From the NCBI GenBank assembly GCA_004144185.1, contig SEFP01000001.1, positions 930,001 through 994,000 of the forward strand: DNA of 64,000 nucleotides, written 5' to 3'. A program made the translations under genes and the position numbers. The notes beneath the pieces are model-generated. The model worked only from the letters and a program-made list of their open reading frames with translations. It was not told where the DNA came from and did not search any database. Numbering within the stretch: position 1 is the stretch's first letter; each line of letters opens with the position of its first letter. Source of the stretch: Sphingobacteriales bacterium (lineage in GTDB: Bacteria; Bacteroidota; Bacteroidia; Chitinophagales; Chitinophagaceae). Below are positions 53,091-61,586 of the stretch, piece by piece.

Positions 53091-53744
53091 TCAGGCCCGT
53101 CCAAATGCTTTCTGAACGGCTTCCAGCTTGTTGGAAACCCGCAGTTTCCGGTAGATATTTTCAATGTGCTTGCGCACCGTTCCGCTGGCAATGTTGAGGT
53201 GAGTGGCAATGCGCTCGTAAGTATGACCCGCCTTGAGTTGCTCCAGCAATTCGATTTCCCGATCCGACAACCCATAATCGGCGCTCACCACGGGCTGCGC
53301 AACCGGAAGGGCTACCGGAGCTGTTTGCCGCAGCATCTTCAATACCCGCATGGCAATACCAGCCGACATCGCTGCGCCGTCTGACAAGGCATCGTGAATG
53401 GCAGCGATCAGCCCTTCACTGGATTCCTCTTTGAGCAGATAGCCCGAAGCGCCCGCCATGATGGCCTGAAAAATCTTTTCATCGTCATCGAAGGTGGTCA
53501 GCATAATCACCTTGATGTGCGGATAGCGATACTTGACGGCAGCCGTGGTTTCAATGCCATCCATCAGCGGCATTTCAATGTCCATCAGCACCACATCCAC
53601 GGATTTGGTTTCCAGCGCGGTCAGCAGTGCCTGTCCATCGCCCGCAGTGAGGGTTACTTTGAGGTGCGGCACCTGCGCCAGTTTATCCAGGCAACTCCGC
53701 AACGCAAACCGATTGTCCTCAGCAATAGCAATAGATACAGGCAT
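53091..53744 (-). CDS. NarL/LuxR-family response regulator
   Basis: The 217-residue product is a two-component regulator. The receiver domain (about 1-125) has IAEDN acidic pair, phospho-acceptor Asp in VLMDIEMPLMDG, Thr in IMLTTFDDD and Lys in GYLLKEES. The C-terminal LuxR HTH (about 150-215) shows LSDREIELLEQLKAGHTYERIA and TVRKHIENIYRKLRVSNK. No histidine kinase is adjacent, so it is an orphan here. CATATTTG (53749-53756) resembles the -7 box and lies only 4 nt before the ATG. Targets are unknown. Confidence 0.95.
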   Translation of the reverse strand: MPVSIAIAEDNRFALRSCLDKLAQVPHLKVTLTAGDGQALLTALETKSVDVVLMDIEMPLMDGIETTAAVKYRYPHIKVIMLTTFDDDEKIFQAIMAGASGYLLKEESSEGLIAAIHDALSDGAAMSAGIAMRVLKMLRQTAPVALPVAQPVVSADYGLSDREIELLEQLKAGHTYERIATHLNIASGTVRKHIENIYRKLRVSNKLEAVQKAFGRA

Positions 53745-53860
53745 AGTGCAAATATGACTCCGGAAACAAGCGGGCGCGATACGCAGTTTATCGTATTTAC
53801 GGGTGGTCTAACATACGGGCATCCGAAAATTCACACCCTTCCCGCAGAATCCAATGGCGG

Positions 53861-54820
53861 TTATTTGGTTCGTCCTTTTTCCCGGAAGGATTTGAAACTA
53901 TCGGCTTTCCGGGACGCTTTTTTCTCCGAAACTTTGGCTTCCGGAGTGGCAGGCTTGGCAGTCGCATCCGATCCCTTCTTAAGCGGCTTGGTTGCAGCAG
54001 CTTTTGGTGTCGTTGGCGTCGGCTTCGGTGTAGTAGTCTTCGGCGCGCGGACACGGGACGCACGCTCGGCTCCGGAACTGTCGGCCACAGCAGCTTCCAG
54101 CACGTCCACTTCTTCCGGCGTCAGGTAGCGCCAGTTGCCCACCGGCTGGTTGCCCAGCAGAACGTTCATGACCCGGATGCGTTTCAGCCCGGTCACTTTA
54201 TGCTCCAAGGCCATACACATCCGGCGGATCTGCCGGTTAAAGCCCTGAACCAGGGTGATTCTGAAACTGTGTTTTCCGGACGCGACGACTTTGCAGGGCA
54301 GCGTTTTTCCTTCCGGAACCAGTCGAACACCGGCAGCCAGCTTCCGCAAAAACTCAGGCGTCGGATCCGGACTTACCGAAACCAGGTATTCTTTCTCGTG
54401 ACGGTTACCGGCCCGTAAAATCTTGTTGACTATATCGCCGTTGTTGGTCAGGAAGATCAACCCTTCCGAGTCTTTATCGAGCCGTCCCACCGGGAAAATG
54501 CGCTGTGGATGCCGGATCGCGCCGATGATATTGGTTTTATCGGCCGGATCGGTAGTGGCCGTAATGCCTTTGGGCTTGTTGTAGGCAATGTAGATCGTGC
54601 TCGCCGCCTTCTTCAGCGGCTCGCCGTCAATCTCTACCACATCGTTTTCATAGACCCGGTTGCCGGTGATCGCTACTTCATCATTGATGGTCACCCGACC
54701 GGCTTCGATATAGCTGTCGGCTTCCCGCCGCGAACAAAAGCCCGAGGCCGAGATGTATTTGTTGAGCGATACCGAGCCATCTTCATGGATGGTTTTAGGT
54801 GCTTTTTTCCGCCGGTTCAT
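53861..54820 (-). CDS. rluF: 23S rRNA pseudouridine synthase RluF
   Basis: RluF isomerises a uridine of 23S rRNA (U2604 in E. coli). The 319-residue product has an N-terminal S4 domain (SLNKYISASGFCSRREADSYIEAGRVTIND) and the RsuA-family catalytic core with Asp in GRLDKDSEGLIFLTNNGD. RAGNRHEKEYLVSV and LVQGFNRQIRRMCMALEH follow. An added C-terminal tail of about 75 residues is rich in Ala, Lys, Pro and Thr, probably disordered and rRNA-binding. CACCTTTG lies 5 nt upstream of the ATG as a variant -7 box. Cytoplasmic. Confidence 0.94.
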   Translation of the reverse strand: MNRRKKAPKTIHEDGSVSLNKYISASGFCSRREADSYIEAGRVTINDEVAITGNRVYENDVVEIDGEPLKKAASTIYIAYNKPKGITATTDPADKTNIIGAIRHPQRIFPVGRLDKDSEGLIFLTNNGDIVNKILRAGNRHEKEYLVSVSPDPTPEFLRKLAAGVRLVPEGKTLPCKVVASGKHSFRITLVQGFNRQIRRMCMALEHKVTGLKRIRVMNVLLGNQPVGNWRYLTPEEVDVLEAAVADSSGAERASRVRAPKTTTPKPTPTTPKAAATKPLKKGSDATAKPATPEAKVSEKKASRKADSFKSFREKGRTK

Positions 54821-54934
54821 AACTGCAAAGGTGCGGTTCCGGAAAGAAATGCCATTCCCCCACTTCTAACCGGTATCTAAACGTCAAATTTCGGCTGTAC
54901 GGATGCCAATAAAAGGCAGCTCCGAACGTTAACT

Positions 54935-54942
54935 TATTTTCG
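54935..54942 (+). promoter_or_regulatory. -7 box TATTTTCG, 8 nt before the GTG start
   Basis: TATTTTCG (TAnnTTTG with one C) eight bases before the GTG at 54951. It supports the GTG as start and a nearly leaderless transcript. Confidence 0.55.
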
Positions 54943-54950
54943 CTGCTGCT

Positions 54951-56891
54951 GTGACTCTTTCCGTTATTATCGTCAGCTATAATGTCCGGCATTTTCTGGA
55001 CCTGTGTCTGCACTCCGTGCTTCGTGCGGCGCAGGGGCTGGCAGTGGACGTCATCGTTGTAGACAATGCCTCAGTGGATGACAGCGTAGCCTGGGTGGGG
55101 GAACATTTTCCGGGTGTTACCGTCCTGGCCAACACGGTCAACACCGGCTTTTCGAAAGCCAACAACCAGGGCGTCGACCTGGCGCAGGGGCAGTACATCC
55201 TGTTTCTCAATCCCGATACGGTGATGCCGGAAGATTTTTTCCGGAAAACGATTGCCTATATGGAGGCCCATCCGGAAGCCGGTGCACTGGGTCCACGCCT
55301 GCTCGACGGCAAAGGCCAGTACGCGCCGGATTCCAAGAAAGGCTTCCCATCCTTTGGTGTGGCCCTGTTCAAAACGATTGGTCTGCATAAATTCTTTCCA
55401 AAATCCCGGCTGATCAACGGCTACTATGCCCCGCACATTGGCGAGTGGGAAACGGCTCCGGTAGACGTGCTTTCGGGCTGCTGTATGCTCGTGCGCCGCT
55501 CCGTCCTCGACGCGATCGGCGGGGCGTTTGACGAGCGTTTTTTTATGTACTGTGAGGATGTTGACCTGAGCTACCGGGTGGTGCAGGGCGGCTGGCAGAA
55601 TACCTACTTCCCCGAGGCGGATCTGATTCATTACAAAGGCGAAAGCACCCGCAAGGCCACCCTGACGTACATCCGTATTTTCAACGAAGCGCTGGCCGCC
55701 TTTGTGCGCAAGCATTACAGCAACAGGTCTGCCCGGGCTTTCATTTTGTTGCTGCATATCGGCATTGCAGTACGTGCTGTGCTGGGACTGGCCAAAACAG
55801 CCTTCCGGAAATTAAAACTGCCACTGATCGACGGTCTGATTCTGCTGGGCACCCTGCTGGCCATTCAAAGCTTTTGGGTGATGGCGGTCAAAGGCATCGA
55901 ACCCGTCGATCTGAAGCTGCTGCTGCTGACGTATCCGGCCTATCTGCTGATCTGGGTAGGCGCGTTGTACCTCAATGGGGTGTACGACCCTACGTATAGG
56001 CCGTTACGGGTGGTACGGGGGATGGTGGTTGGAACGGTGCTGGCGCTGGCGTTTTACGGGTTGTTGCCGGCCGCCGTGCGCTATTCACGGGGTGTGGTCG
56101 TCTTTGGTGGCATTACGGGCACGGTTGCCCTGCTGGGGATTCACGCCATCCTGCAAAAACTGGGACTGACCGGGCAGGTTCCGTATGACGCGGTCGCCCG
56201 TGAGGCCGTGATTGTGGGCGATGGAGACGCTGCTATCGAAGCCCGCCGTGCCCTGAGTCTCATTGCCGGCGCACCACGTGTGATGGGTCGGGTCGGGTCC
56301 GGAAGTGATGCCCTGGCGGCCCTTCCGGAACTCAAAGCGCTGCTACAAACGGCTGGTATCCGCGAGGTGATTTTCTGTGCGGCCGATCTGCCGTATACAG
56401 ACGTGCTGCAACAGATGGAGCAGTGCGGACCGGAGTACGACTATAAAATCCACCTGCCGGGACGGACCGACTTTGTGGGGTCCAACTCCAGCCGCACCTC
56501 GGGGGATATCTACACGGCCGACCTGCGCTATAAACTGTCCGATCCGTCGTACCGGCGGCAGAAACGCACCTTTGATGTGGTGGCAGCGCTGCTGGTTTTG
56601 GGAATCCTGCCGATTTTGTTCTGGCAGTTCCGGAAACCGGGGCGGGTGCTGGGTGCTGCCTGGACGGTGCTTCGGGGACGGGCTACCTGGATTGGCTATG
56701 GCGGCGCGGCGCAGGGACTGCCCAGGTTGCGGCCGGGTATTCTGCCGACTTGGGAGCGCATTCCGGATTATAAACCGGCCCGGCAGATCGCCGATACGCT
56801 CGATCGGCAGTATGCGCTGGGCTATGTTTCCGGAAAAGACCTGACCCTGCTGTGGAAAAATATTCCGGCGTTGCGAAAAAATTTTTTCTGA
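54951..56891 (+). CDS. GT2 glycosyltransferase fused to a degenerate sugar-1-phosphate transferase module
   Basis: The 646-residue membrane protein starts with a GT2 domain (about 1-250: LSVIIVSYNVRHF, VDNASVDDS, NTGFSKANNQGV, LFLNPDTVMP, DERFFMYCEDVDLSYRV). Four or five TM helices follow (about 280-400). A Rossmann-like nucleotide-binding segment (REAVIVGDGDAAIEARRAL) comes next. A tail resembles the ends of polyprenyl-phosphate sugar transferases (KRTFDVVAALLVLG, DRQYALGYVSGKDLTLLWKNI), but the catalytic middle of that family is missing. It may act as a membrane GT with a vestigial transferase. The start codon is GTG. Confidence 0.9.
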   Translation: MTLSVIIVSYNVRHFLDLCLHSVLRAAQGLAVDVIVVDNASVDDSVAWVGEHFPGVTVLANTVNTGFSKANNQGVDLAQGQYILFLNPDTVMPEDFFRKTIAYMEAHPEAGALGPRLLDGKGQYAPDSKKGFPSFGVALFKTIGLHKFFPKSRLINGYYAPHIGEWETAPVDVLSGCCMLVRRSVLDAIGGAFDERFFMYCEDVDLSYRVVQGGWQNTYFPEADLIHYKGESTRKATLTYIRIFNEALAAFVRKHYSNRSARAFILLLHIGIAVRAVLGLAKTAFRKLKLPLIDGLILLGTLLAIQSFWVMAVKGIEPVDLKLLLLTYPAYLLIWVGALYLNGVYDPTYRPLRVVRGMVVGTVLALAFYGLLPAAVRYSRGVVVFGGITGTVALLGIHAILQKLGLTGQVPYDAVAREAVIVGDGDAAIEARRALSLIAGAPRVMGRVGSGSDALAALPELKALLQTAGIREVIFCAADLPYTDVLQQMEQCGPEYDYKIHLPGRTDFVGSNSSRTSGDIYTADLRYKLSDPSYRRQKRTFDVVAALLVLGILPILFWQFRKPGRVLGAAWTVLRGRATWIGYGGAAQGLPRLRPGILPTWERIPDYKPARQIADTLDRQYALGYVSGKDLTLLWKNIPALRKNFF

Positions 56892-56918
56892 ATCCCTTGG
56901 CTGTTTAGTTGAAACCGC

Positions 56919-56926
56919 TATTTTTG
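56919..56926 (+). promoter_or_regulatory. -7 box TATTTTTG for tRNA-Asn
   Basis: Exact TAnnTTTG match 34 bp upstream of the tRNA, consistent with a short 5' leader removed by RNase P. Confidence 0.6.
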
Positions 56927-56960
56927 CACTCCGCTTCCGGAAACGGAATGGTGGTTATCT

Positions 56961-57034
56961 TCCTCCTTAGCTCAGCTGGTTAGAGCACTTGACTGTTAAT
57001 CAGGGGGTCGTTGGTTCGAGTCCAACAGGGGGAG
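56961..57034 (+). tRNA. tRNA-Asn (GTT)
   Basis: Cloverleaf with acceptor TCCTCCT pairing to AGGGGGA (one T-G), anticodon loop CTGTTAA (anticodon GTT), T arm GTTGG TTCGAGT CCAAC and discriminator G. CCA is not encoded (CAA follows). The 3' side faces the arsenic operon. Confidence 0.96.
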
Positions 57035-57044
57035 CAACAATAGT

Positions 57045-57080
57045 AAGGGTTTCAAACGATGAACGTTTGAAACCCTTTTT
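57045..57080 (+). terminator. Terminator of tRNA-Asn
   Basis: A perfect 14-bp stem (AAGGGTTTCAAACG at 57045-57058 with 57064-57077, loop ATGAA) followed by a T-run, ten bases after the tRNA. Confidence 0.88.
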
Positions 57081-57324
57081 CATTTGCACAGAAATAGCGG
57101 TAAGGTTTATTCTATCTCTTTATCAATGTGTTTTCTAAGCATTTCTTCCAGCCCTGCTGATAAGACTAGTTTGAAAGCATCTGTGCATTATCAGATTGCC
57201 ATCAGTCATGAGACTGGGGAGTCCTTAGCCCTTTCATGCCTTTGTAGATGTTGTAAGGCACTTCTGCAATAGATAGTACGGGTAGCCGGTGGATCTGTTT
57301 TAAGAATCTAGAAGTGAAAGCTTT

Positions 57325-57340
57325 ATCGTAATATTGCGAT
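57325..57340 (+). promoter_or_regulatory. ArsR operator 1 overlapping the arsR promoter
   Basis: ATCGTAATATTGCGAT is a 16-bp dyad with one mismatch and differs by one base from operator 2. TAATATTG inside it resembles the -7 box, 7 nt before the arsR ATG, so bound ArsR would block its own promoter. Confidence 0.75.
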
Positions 57341-57343
57341 GGA

Positions 57344-57670
57344 ATGGGCCTGACCAAGACTGAATTGTTTACGGATTCACAGAACAAGATGGCTGCAATG
57401 GCTAAAGCGCTGGCACATCCGGCCCGGATTGCCATCCTGCAATACTTAGTGCGCATTAATGCCTGTATCTGCGGAGACCTGGTAGAAGAATTAGGACTTG
57501 CACAGGCAACTATTTCTCAGCACTTGAAAGAGCTAAAAGCGGTCGGGCTTATACAAGGGAGTATAGACGGAACTTCTGTTTGCTACTGCATTCATGCAAC
57601 TACCTGGCTACAATATAAAATATTGTTTAGTTCCTTTTTTACCGAGGTAGACAGCACTAAATGCTGCTAA
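57344..57670 (+). CDS. arsR: ArsR-family arsenic-responsive repressor
   Basis: The 108-residue winged-helix repressor should release DNA on binding As(III). Motifs are AKALAHPARIAILQYL, the cysteine pair ACICGDLVEELG in helix alpha-3 and the recognition helix LAQATISQHLKELKAVGLI. A wing region (GSIDGTSVCYCI) and a C-terminal Cys-Cys pair follow. The CxC in CICGDL fits arsenite sensing. Two near-identical 16-bp palindromes precede this gene and the next, so it likely controls both itself and the three downstream genes. The start is ATG 57344. Confidence 0.94.
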   Translation: MGLTKTELFTDSQNKMAAMAKALAHPARIAILQYLVRINACICGDLVEELGLAQATISQHLKELKAVGLIQGSIDGTSVCYCIHATTWLQYKILFSSFFTEVDSTKCC

Positions 57671-57689
57671 AAAAAATTTGATCACACTC

Positions 57690-57705
57690 ATCGCAATATT
57701 GCGAT
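57690..57705 (+). promoter_or_regulatory. ArsR operator 2, perfect palindrome before the resistance genes
   Basis: ATCGCAATATTGCGAT is a perfect 16-bp palindrome, 15 bp before the DUF6428 gene. Together with the copy before arsR it defines the likely regulon. Confidence 0.8.
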
Positions 57706-57720
57706 AAATATTCGCTTCTT

Positions 57721-58185
57721 ATGAACCTTTCCAGTCTGCGGTGCTATCTAACCGCACTACAATCCGTTGCTTTTCGCTTGCCTGATGGCACTGAATTGCC
57801 CGCCCACTTCCATGTCACAGAAGTTGGATTGATCACAAAACACTTTATCGACTGCGGCGGTGTAGAACGAACAGAGACGGTAGCCAACTTTCAATTGTGG
57901 GAAGCTGGAGATTATGACCACCGGCTGGCGCCTCAGAAATTCCTGCACATTCTGGATGTATCACGTACAATTCTGGGAACGCACGATTTAGAGATAGAAG
58001 TAGAATACCAGCAGGGAACCATAAGCAAGTTTGGTTTAGACTTTGACGGGCAGCAGTTCCTCTTAGTCCCCAAGTTTACCACCTGTCTTGCACAGGATGC
58101 TTGCGGTATTCCTGACAAAAAGAACGTGTCCTTATCAGAACTGCCAGTCTTTTCTTCCTGCACACCGGGAGGAAGTTGCTGCTAA
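57721..58185 (+). CDS. DUF6428 family protein of the arsenic operon
   Basis: The 154-residue product has LPDGTELPAHFHVTEVGLI, DCGGVERTETVANFQLWEAGDYDHRL and a C-terminal cysteine cluster SSCTPGGSCC. It has no signal peptide or membrane segment. DUF6428 proteins regularly sit between arsR and arsC in Bacteroidota. The His/Cys content and the C-terminal cysteines suggest that it binds arsenic or a metal, possibly as a chaperone, but this is untested. It is the first gene behind operator 2 and is followed by arsC within 31 bp. Confidence 0.88.
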   Translation: MNLSSLRCYLTALQSVAFRLPDGTELPAHFHVTEVGLITKHFIDCGGVERTETVANFQLWEAGDYDHRLAPQKFLHILDVSRTILGTHDLEIEVEYQQGTISKFGLDFDGQQFLLVPKFTTCLAQDACGIPDKKNVSLSELPVFSSCTPGGSCC

Positions 58186-58216
58186 CCCCTTTTAGTACTG
58201 CCTCCCTCCTAAAGTC

Positions 58217-58636
58217 ATGACCAAAAATATCTTGGTGCTCTGTACCGGCAATAGTTGCCGCAGCCAAATTGCAGAGGGCTATTTACAGCACTTTGCAGGT
58301 AGTAAAGCCCGTGTTTACAGTGCCGGCATAGAAACGCACGGCGTAAATCCCCGTGCTGTTTTAACTATGAAAGAGGACGGAATAGACCTGTCCGGCCACA
58401 CCTCAAACCATGTAGACGAATACCGGCAACTCGTTTTTGACTATGTACTAACGGTTTGTGATAACGCTAAAGGGCGTTGCCCCTTTTTCCCAACTAATGC
58501 CCAAAGGTTTCACCAGAACTTTTCCGACCCGGCTAAAGCAACTGGTAGTGAAGCTGAACGAATGGAAGCCTTTCGGCAGGTAAGAGAGCAAATCAAAATG
58601 TTCTCAAAGCAGTTTGTCCAAGAGCATCTTAATTAG
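58217..58636 (+). CDS. arsC: Arsenate reductase, low-molecular-weight phosphatase type
   Basis: It reduces arsenate to arsenite using a Cys relay on the LMW tyrosine-phosphatase fold. The 139-residue product opens with the P-loop VLCTGNSCRSQIAEGYL (C-x5-R). A second cysteine lies in LTVCDNAKGRCPFFP, with the CDNA...C pair typical of thioredoxin-coupled enzymes, and a catalytic Asp in FSDPAKATGS. Its product, arsenite, is the substrate of the transporter encoded 3 bp downstream. Confidence 0.95.
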   Translation: MTKNILVLCTGNSCRSQIAEGYLQHFAGSKARVYSAGIETHGVNPRAVLTMKEDGIDLSGHTSNHVDEYRQLVFDYVLTVCDNAKGRCPFFPTNAQRFHQNFSDPAKATGSEAERMEAFRQVREQIKMFSKQFVQEHLN

Positions 58637-58639
58637 GCT

Positions 58640-59719
58640 ATGACTGACCATTGCGCACCGGCACACGAACGGAAACGGATGAGCTTTTTAGATCGTTATC
58701 TGACCCTTTGGATACTCCTTGCAATGGTTACGGGCGTGGCTATCGGAAATAGCTTTCCTTCTTCTGCCAGTTACATCAATAGCTTTTCTTCTGGCACTAC
58801 CAACATCCCTTTAGCAGTAGGGCTCATTTTAATGATGTACCCGCCGTTAGCAAAAGTGGATTACAGTAGCATGCGCACCGTTTTTAAGAACACTAAGGTG
58901 CTGGGGGCGTCTTTGTTCCTTAACTGGATTATTGGCCCTGTTCTGATGTTTATGCTGGCTGCGCTGTTTTTGCAGGGCTACCCGGCGTACATGACAGGGG
59001 TAATTCTGATTGGACTTGCCCGGTGTATTGCAATGGTCATTGTCTGGAATGAACTGGCAGAAGGGAGCCGGGAATACGCCGCCGGTTTAGTAGCCCTGAA
59101 TAGTGTTTTTCAGGTTCTGCTCTATAGCGTTTATGCCTACTTTTTTCTAACCGTTCTGCCTCCTTTGGTAGGCCTGAAGGCCATGCGAATTGATATAGCT
59201 GTATGGCAACTAGCAGAGAGCACAGGTGTGTACTTAGGTATTCCCTTTGTGCTGGCAATCATGAGCCGGTACGCGATTATCAACTGGAAGGGCAAAGAGT
59301 GGTTTGACGGGCGTTTTGTTCCTGCGATTTCTCCAATTACGCTCATAGCCTTACTATTTACGATTGCTGTTATGTTTACCCTGAAAGGGGAATCTATTGT
59401 ACAGGTGCCTTTTGATGTATTCAGGATTGCACTACCGCTTGTGATCTACTTTGCTGTGATGTTCTTTGTCAGCCTTCTTGTCGGGAAGTATTTAGGGGCA
59501 GATTATAGTACCAATACGGCTATAGCGTTTACGGCCGCCGGCAACAATTTTGAACTGGCAATAGCGGTCGCCATTGGGGTCTTTGGCATCGATAGCGGAG
59601 AAGCCTTTGCAGGCGTTATCGGGCCCCTGGTAGAGGTTCCGGCCTTAATCTTCCTGGTAAAAGCCGCACTTTGGCTAAAAACAAAATGGGCAGATACTAG
59701 CAAATCACGCCTTTTGTAG
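58640..59719 (+). CDS. arsB: Arsenite efflux transporter, ACR3 family
   Basis: The 359-residue inner-membrane protein has ten hydrophobic segments. The ACR3 hallmarks are [34 protein letters not shown] and the essential-Cys helix [37 protein letters not shown] and [10 protein letters not shown] follow. It exports As(III) in exchange for protons and completes the arsR-DUF6428-arsC-acr3 operon. The operon contains no TTCCGGAA and borders tRNA-Asn. Confidence 0.96.
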   Translation: MTDHCAPAHERKRMSFLDRYLTLWILLAMVTGVAIGNSFPSSASYINSFSSGTTNIPLAVGLILMMYPPLAKVDYSSMRTVFKNTKVLGASLFLNWIIGPVLMFMLAALFLQGYPAYMTGVILIGLARCIAMVIVWNELAEGSREYAAGLVALNSVFQVLLYSVYAYFFLTVLPPLVGLKAMRIDIAVWQLAESTGVYLGIPFVLAIMSRYAIINWKGKEWFDGRFVPAISPITLIALLFTIAVMFTLKGESIVQVPFDVFRIALPLVIYFAVMFFVSLLVGKYLGADYSTNTAIAFTAAGNNFELAIAVAIGVFGIDSGEAFAGVIGPLVEVPALIFLVKAALWLKTKWADTSKSRLL

Positions 59720-59770
59720 ACTGCCCTTCTGTTTTTGTGTCTACATGGTTTACTAGAAGTCCGATCATAC

Positions 59771-61576
59771 TCACCGCTGGCGAATCACCGTGTCGGTCAG
59801 GGATTCAATGAAGGCAATGAGCTGGGTTTTTTCCAGTCCGGAAAGATGCAGGCTATCGGCTCCCAAGGTCTGCTCCGGCACGTCCAGCCCCCGTCCGAGT
59901 CCACCACCGGTATCATAAAAATCAATGACTTCTGCTAGTGTTTTAAACACCCCGTTGTGCATATACGGTGCCGTCAATGCCGCATTGCGCACGGAGGTGG
60001 TCTTAAACTGCCGCATCTGGTGGTTGATTTTATACACCTGGTACTTGCCCGGATCGCTATCCAGTTTTGCACCGGACACAGTGCTTTCCGGAACGCCTAG
60101 CACCTCGCTTTCCAGCGTCTCGTACAAAGGCGGCACATTGCCGTTAAACAACGGCATGAAATGGCAGGTGCCGCACTTGGCTTTCCCCATAAAAATATTA
60201 AAACCAGCCTTTGCGGGGGTGCTCATCGCCTGCTCTTCGCCACGCATATACCGGTCAAACGGACTGTTGAGCGCCGTCAGCGACCGCACATACGCCGCAA
60301 TCGCCAGCCGGATCTGTAATCCGTTGATCGCGGTGGTCTTAAACTGCTTCCGGAAGGCCCGACGGTATGCCTCAGAGGCGTCAATACGAGATACGGCTTC
60401 TGAAAAGGCCGGTCCCATCTCTTCCGGCGACGCAATCACCGCATGCACCTGATCTTCCAGAAACGGTACGCGACTGTCGTAAAACTGCCGGGGTTGCAAA
60501 CCAGCGTTGATCAATGTCGGCGTATTGCGCAACAGCGACTGTGCTGTAAACAGGGATTGATTTTTGGGCAGTCCATCGGTAAACGCCTTGGCCGGATCGT
60601 GGCAGGAGGCACAACTCCGTGAGTTGTTTCCGGACAGCACCTTGTCATAAAACAACTGTCGTCCCAGCCCGATCAACCCGGCATCCGGAAGAGGCGCATA
60701 CGCCGGCCGGTAAAAGCTTTCGTCGAATGCGCTCTCGTCAAACATCGTAGCGGCTGTGACCCGGATGGCTCGTGGCGGACTGGTCGCATGCGGAATGTGC
60801 TGCTTGTTTTGATACGCCGTCAGGGCCCGGCACAACGGGTTGAGATACCGGCTTAGAAACACCGCCCGGTCAAATTCGTCAAACGACTGCCGGTGCTCCT
60901 GTACATACTGTGCCGCCTCGTAAGCCGACTTCCGGGCCGAAGCCGCATTTTCAAAAAACGCCAGTACAGATTCTACGCTCTGCAACGTAATCTCGGCTTC
61001 CGGAAGACTGTTCAGACATACGGGACTGTCAAAACCGGTCATGCCATGCGTACTCAGCCGGTACAGGTTCAACTTGATCGCATCCAAGATATTAGACTGA
61101 TCGAGAAACAACTCATCCAGCCCGGCGACCAACCGGTTGATCGAGAAGACCATGCTTTGCAGCTCGTCCTGCACGCGGTCCCGGTTCAACGGTTCCGGAT
61201 CGAACACAACTTCTTCCAGCACCTGAAACCCGGTGGGATACTTCGGCTCGTTGGGCGTACTAATATCGGCTTCGAGCAGGTTGGCCCCATTGAGCTGCTG
61301 CGCCGTCGCCGGAAAATGATAGGTCACCAGAAACTCGATCTTCTTGTAAAATCGCCGCGCCTGTTTAAAACGGGTTTTTACCGCCTCCTGCGATAGTTGT
61401 GGCAGATCGTTCTGCCAGTCCAGCACGGTCTGTTGCAGGCTGTCGAGATTCGTTCGGTAAAACGCCTGAACGTCTACCGCAGTCGTTCCCGGTTTGGCGG
61501 CACTGATCAACGCCACTACGGCCATAAAGCAACCGGCGATCAGCCACGCTATCATCCATTTCAAATGCAGTCTCAT
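59771..61576 (-). CDS. Dihaem cytochrome c peroxidase, long form
   Basis: This CCP/MauG-family enzyme probably reduces H2O2 with electrons from cytochrome c in the periplasm. The 601-residue product has a signal or anchor (MIAWLIAGCFMAVVALISA). A helical N-terminal domain of about 250 residues is not part of standard CCPs. The peroxidase part follows, with CASCH (in SRSCASCHDPAKAFTDG) and CGTCH (in GKAKCGTCHFMPLF) haem sites, and TTSVRNAALTAPYMHNGVFKTL near the end. The long form is common in Bacteroidota; the N-terminal domain may dock a partner. The LRR gene lies immediately upstream, 10 bp away. Confidence 0.94.
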   Translation of the reverse strand: MRLHLKWMIAWLIAGCFMAVVALISAAKPGTTAVDVQAFYRTNLDSLQQTVLDWQNDLPQLSQEAVKTRFKQARRFYKKIEFLVTYHFPATAQQLNGANLLEADISTPNEPKYPTGFQVLEEVVFDPEPLNRDRVQDELQSMVFSINRLVAGLDELFLDQSNILDAIKLNLYRLSTHGMTGFDSPVCLNSLPEAEITLQSVESVLAFFENAASARKSAYEAAQYVQEHRQSFDEFDRAVFLSRYLNPLCRALTAYQNKQHIPHATSPPRAIRVTAATMFDESAFDESFYRPAYAPLPDAGLIGLGRQLFYDKVLSGNNSRSCASCHDPAKAFTDGLPKNQSLFTAQSLLRNTPTLINAGLQPRQFYDSRVPFLEDQVHAVIASPEEMGPAFSEAVSRIDASEAYRRAFRKQFKTTAINGLQIRLAIAAYVRSLTALNSPFDRYMRGEEQAMSTPAKAGFNIFMGKAKCGTCHFMPLFNGNVPPLYETLESEVLGVPESTVSGAKLDSDPGKYQVYKINHQMRQFKTTSVRNAALTAPYMHNGVFKTLAEVIDFYDTGGGLGRGLDVPEQTLGADSLHLSGLEKTQLIAFIESLTDTVIRQR

Positions 61577-61586
61577 GGCTCAGATA

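Noticed and set aside
56961-59719. Arsenic operon as an integrated element with att repeats
   Set aside because: No integrase, transposase or copy of the tRNA-Asn 3' end was found around 59.7 kb, so an attachment-site claim is not supported; only the positional association is reported.
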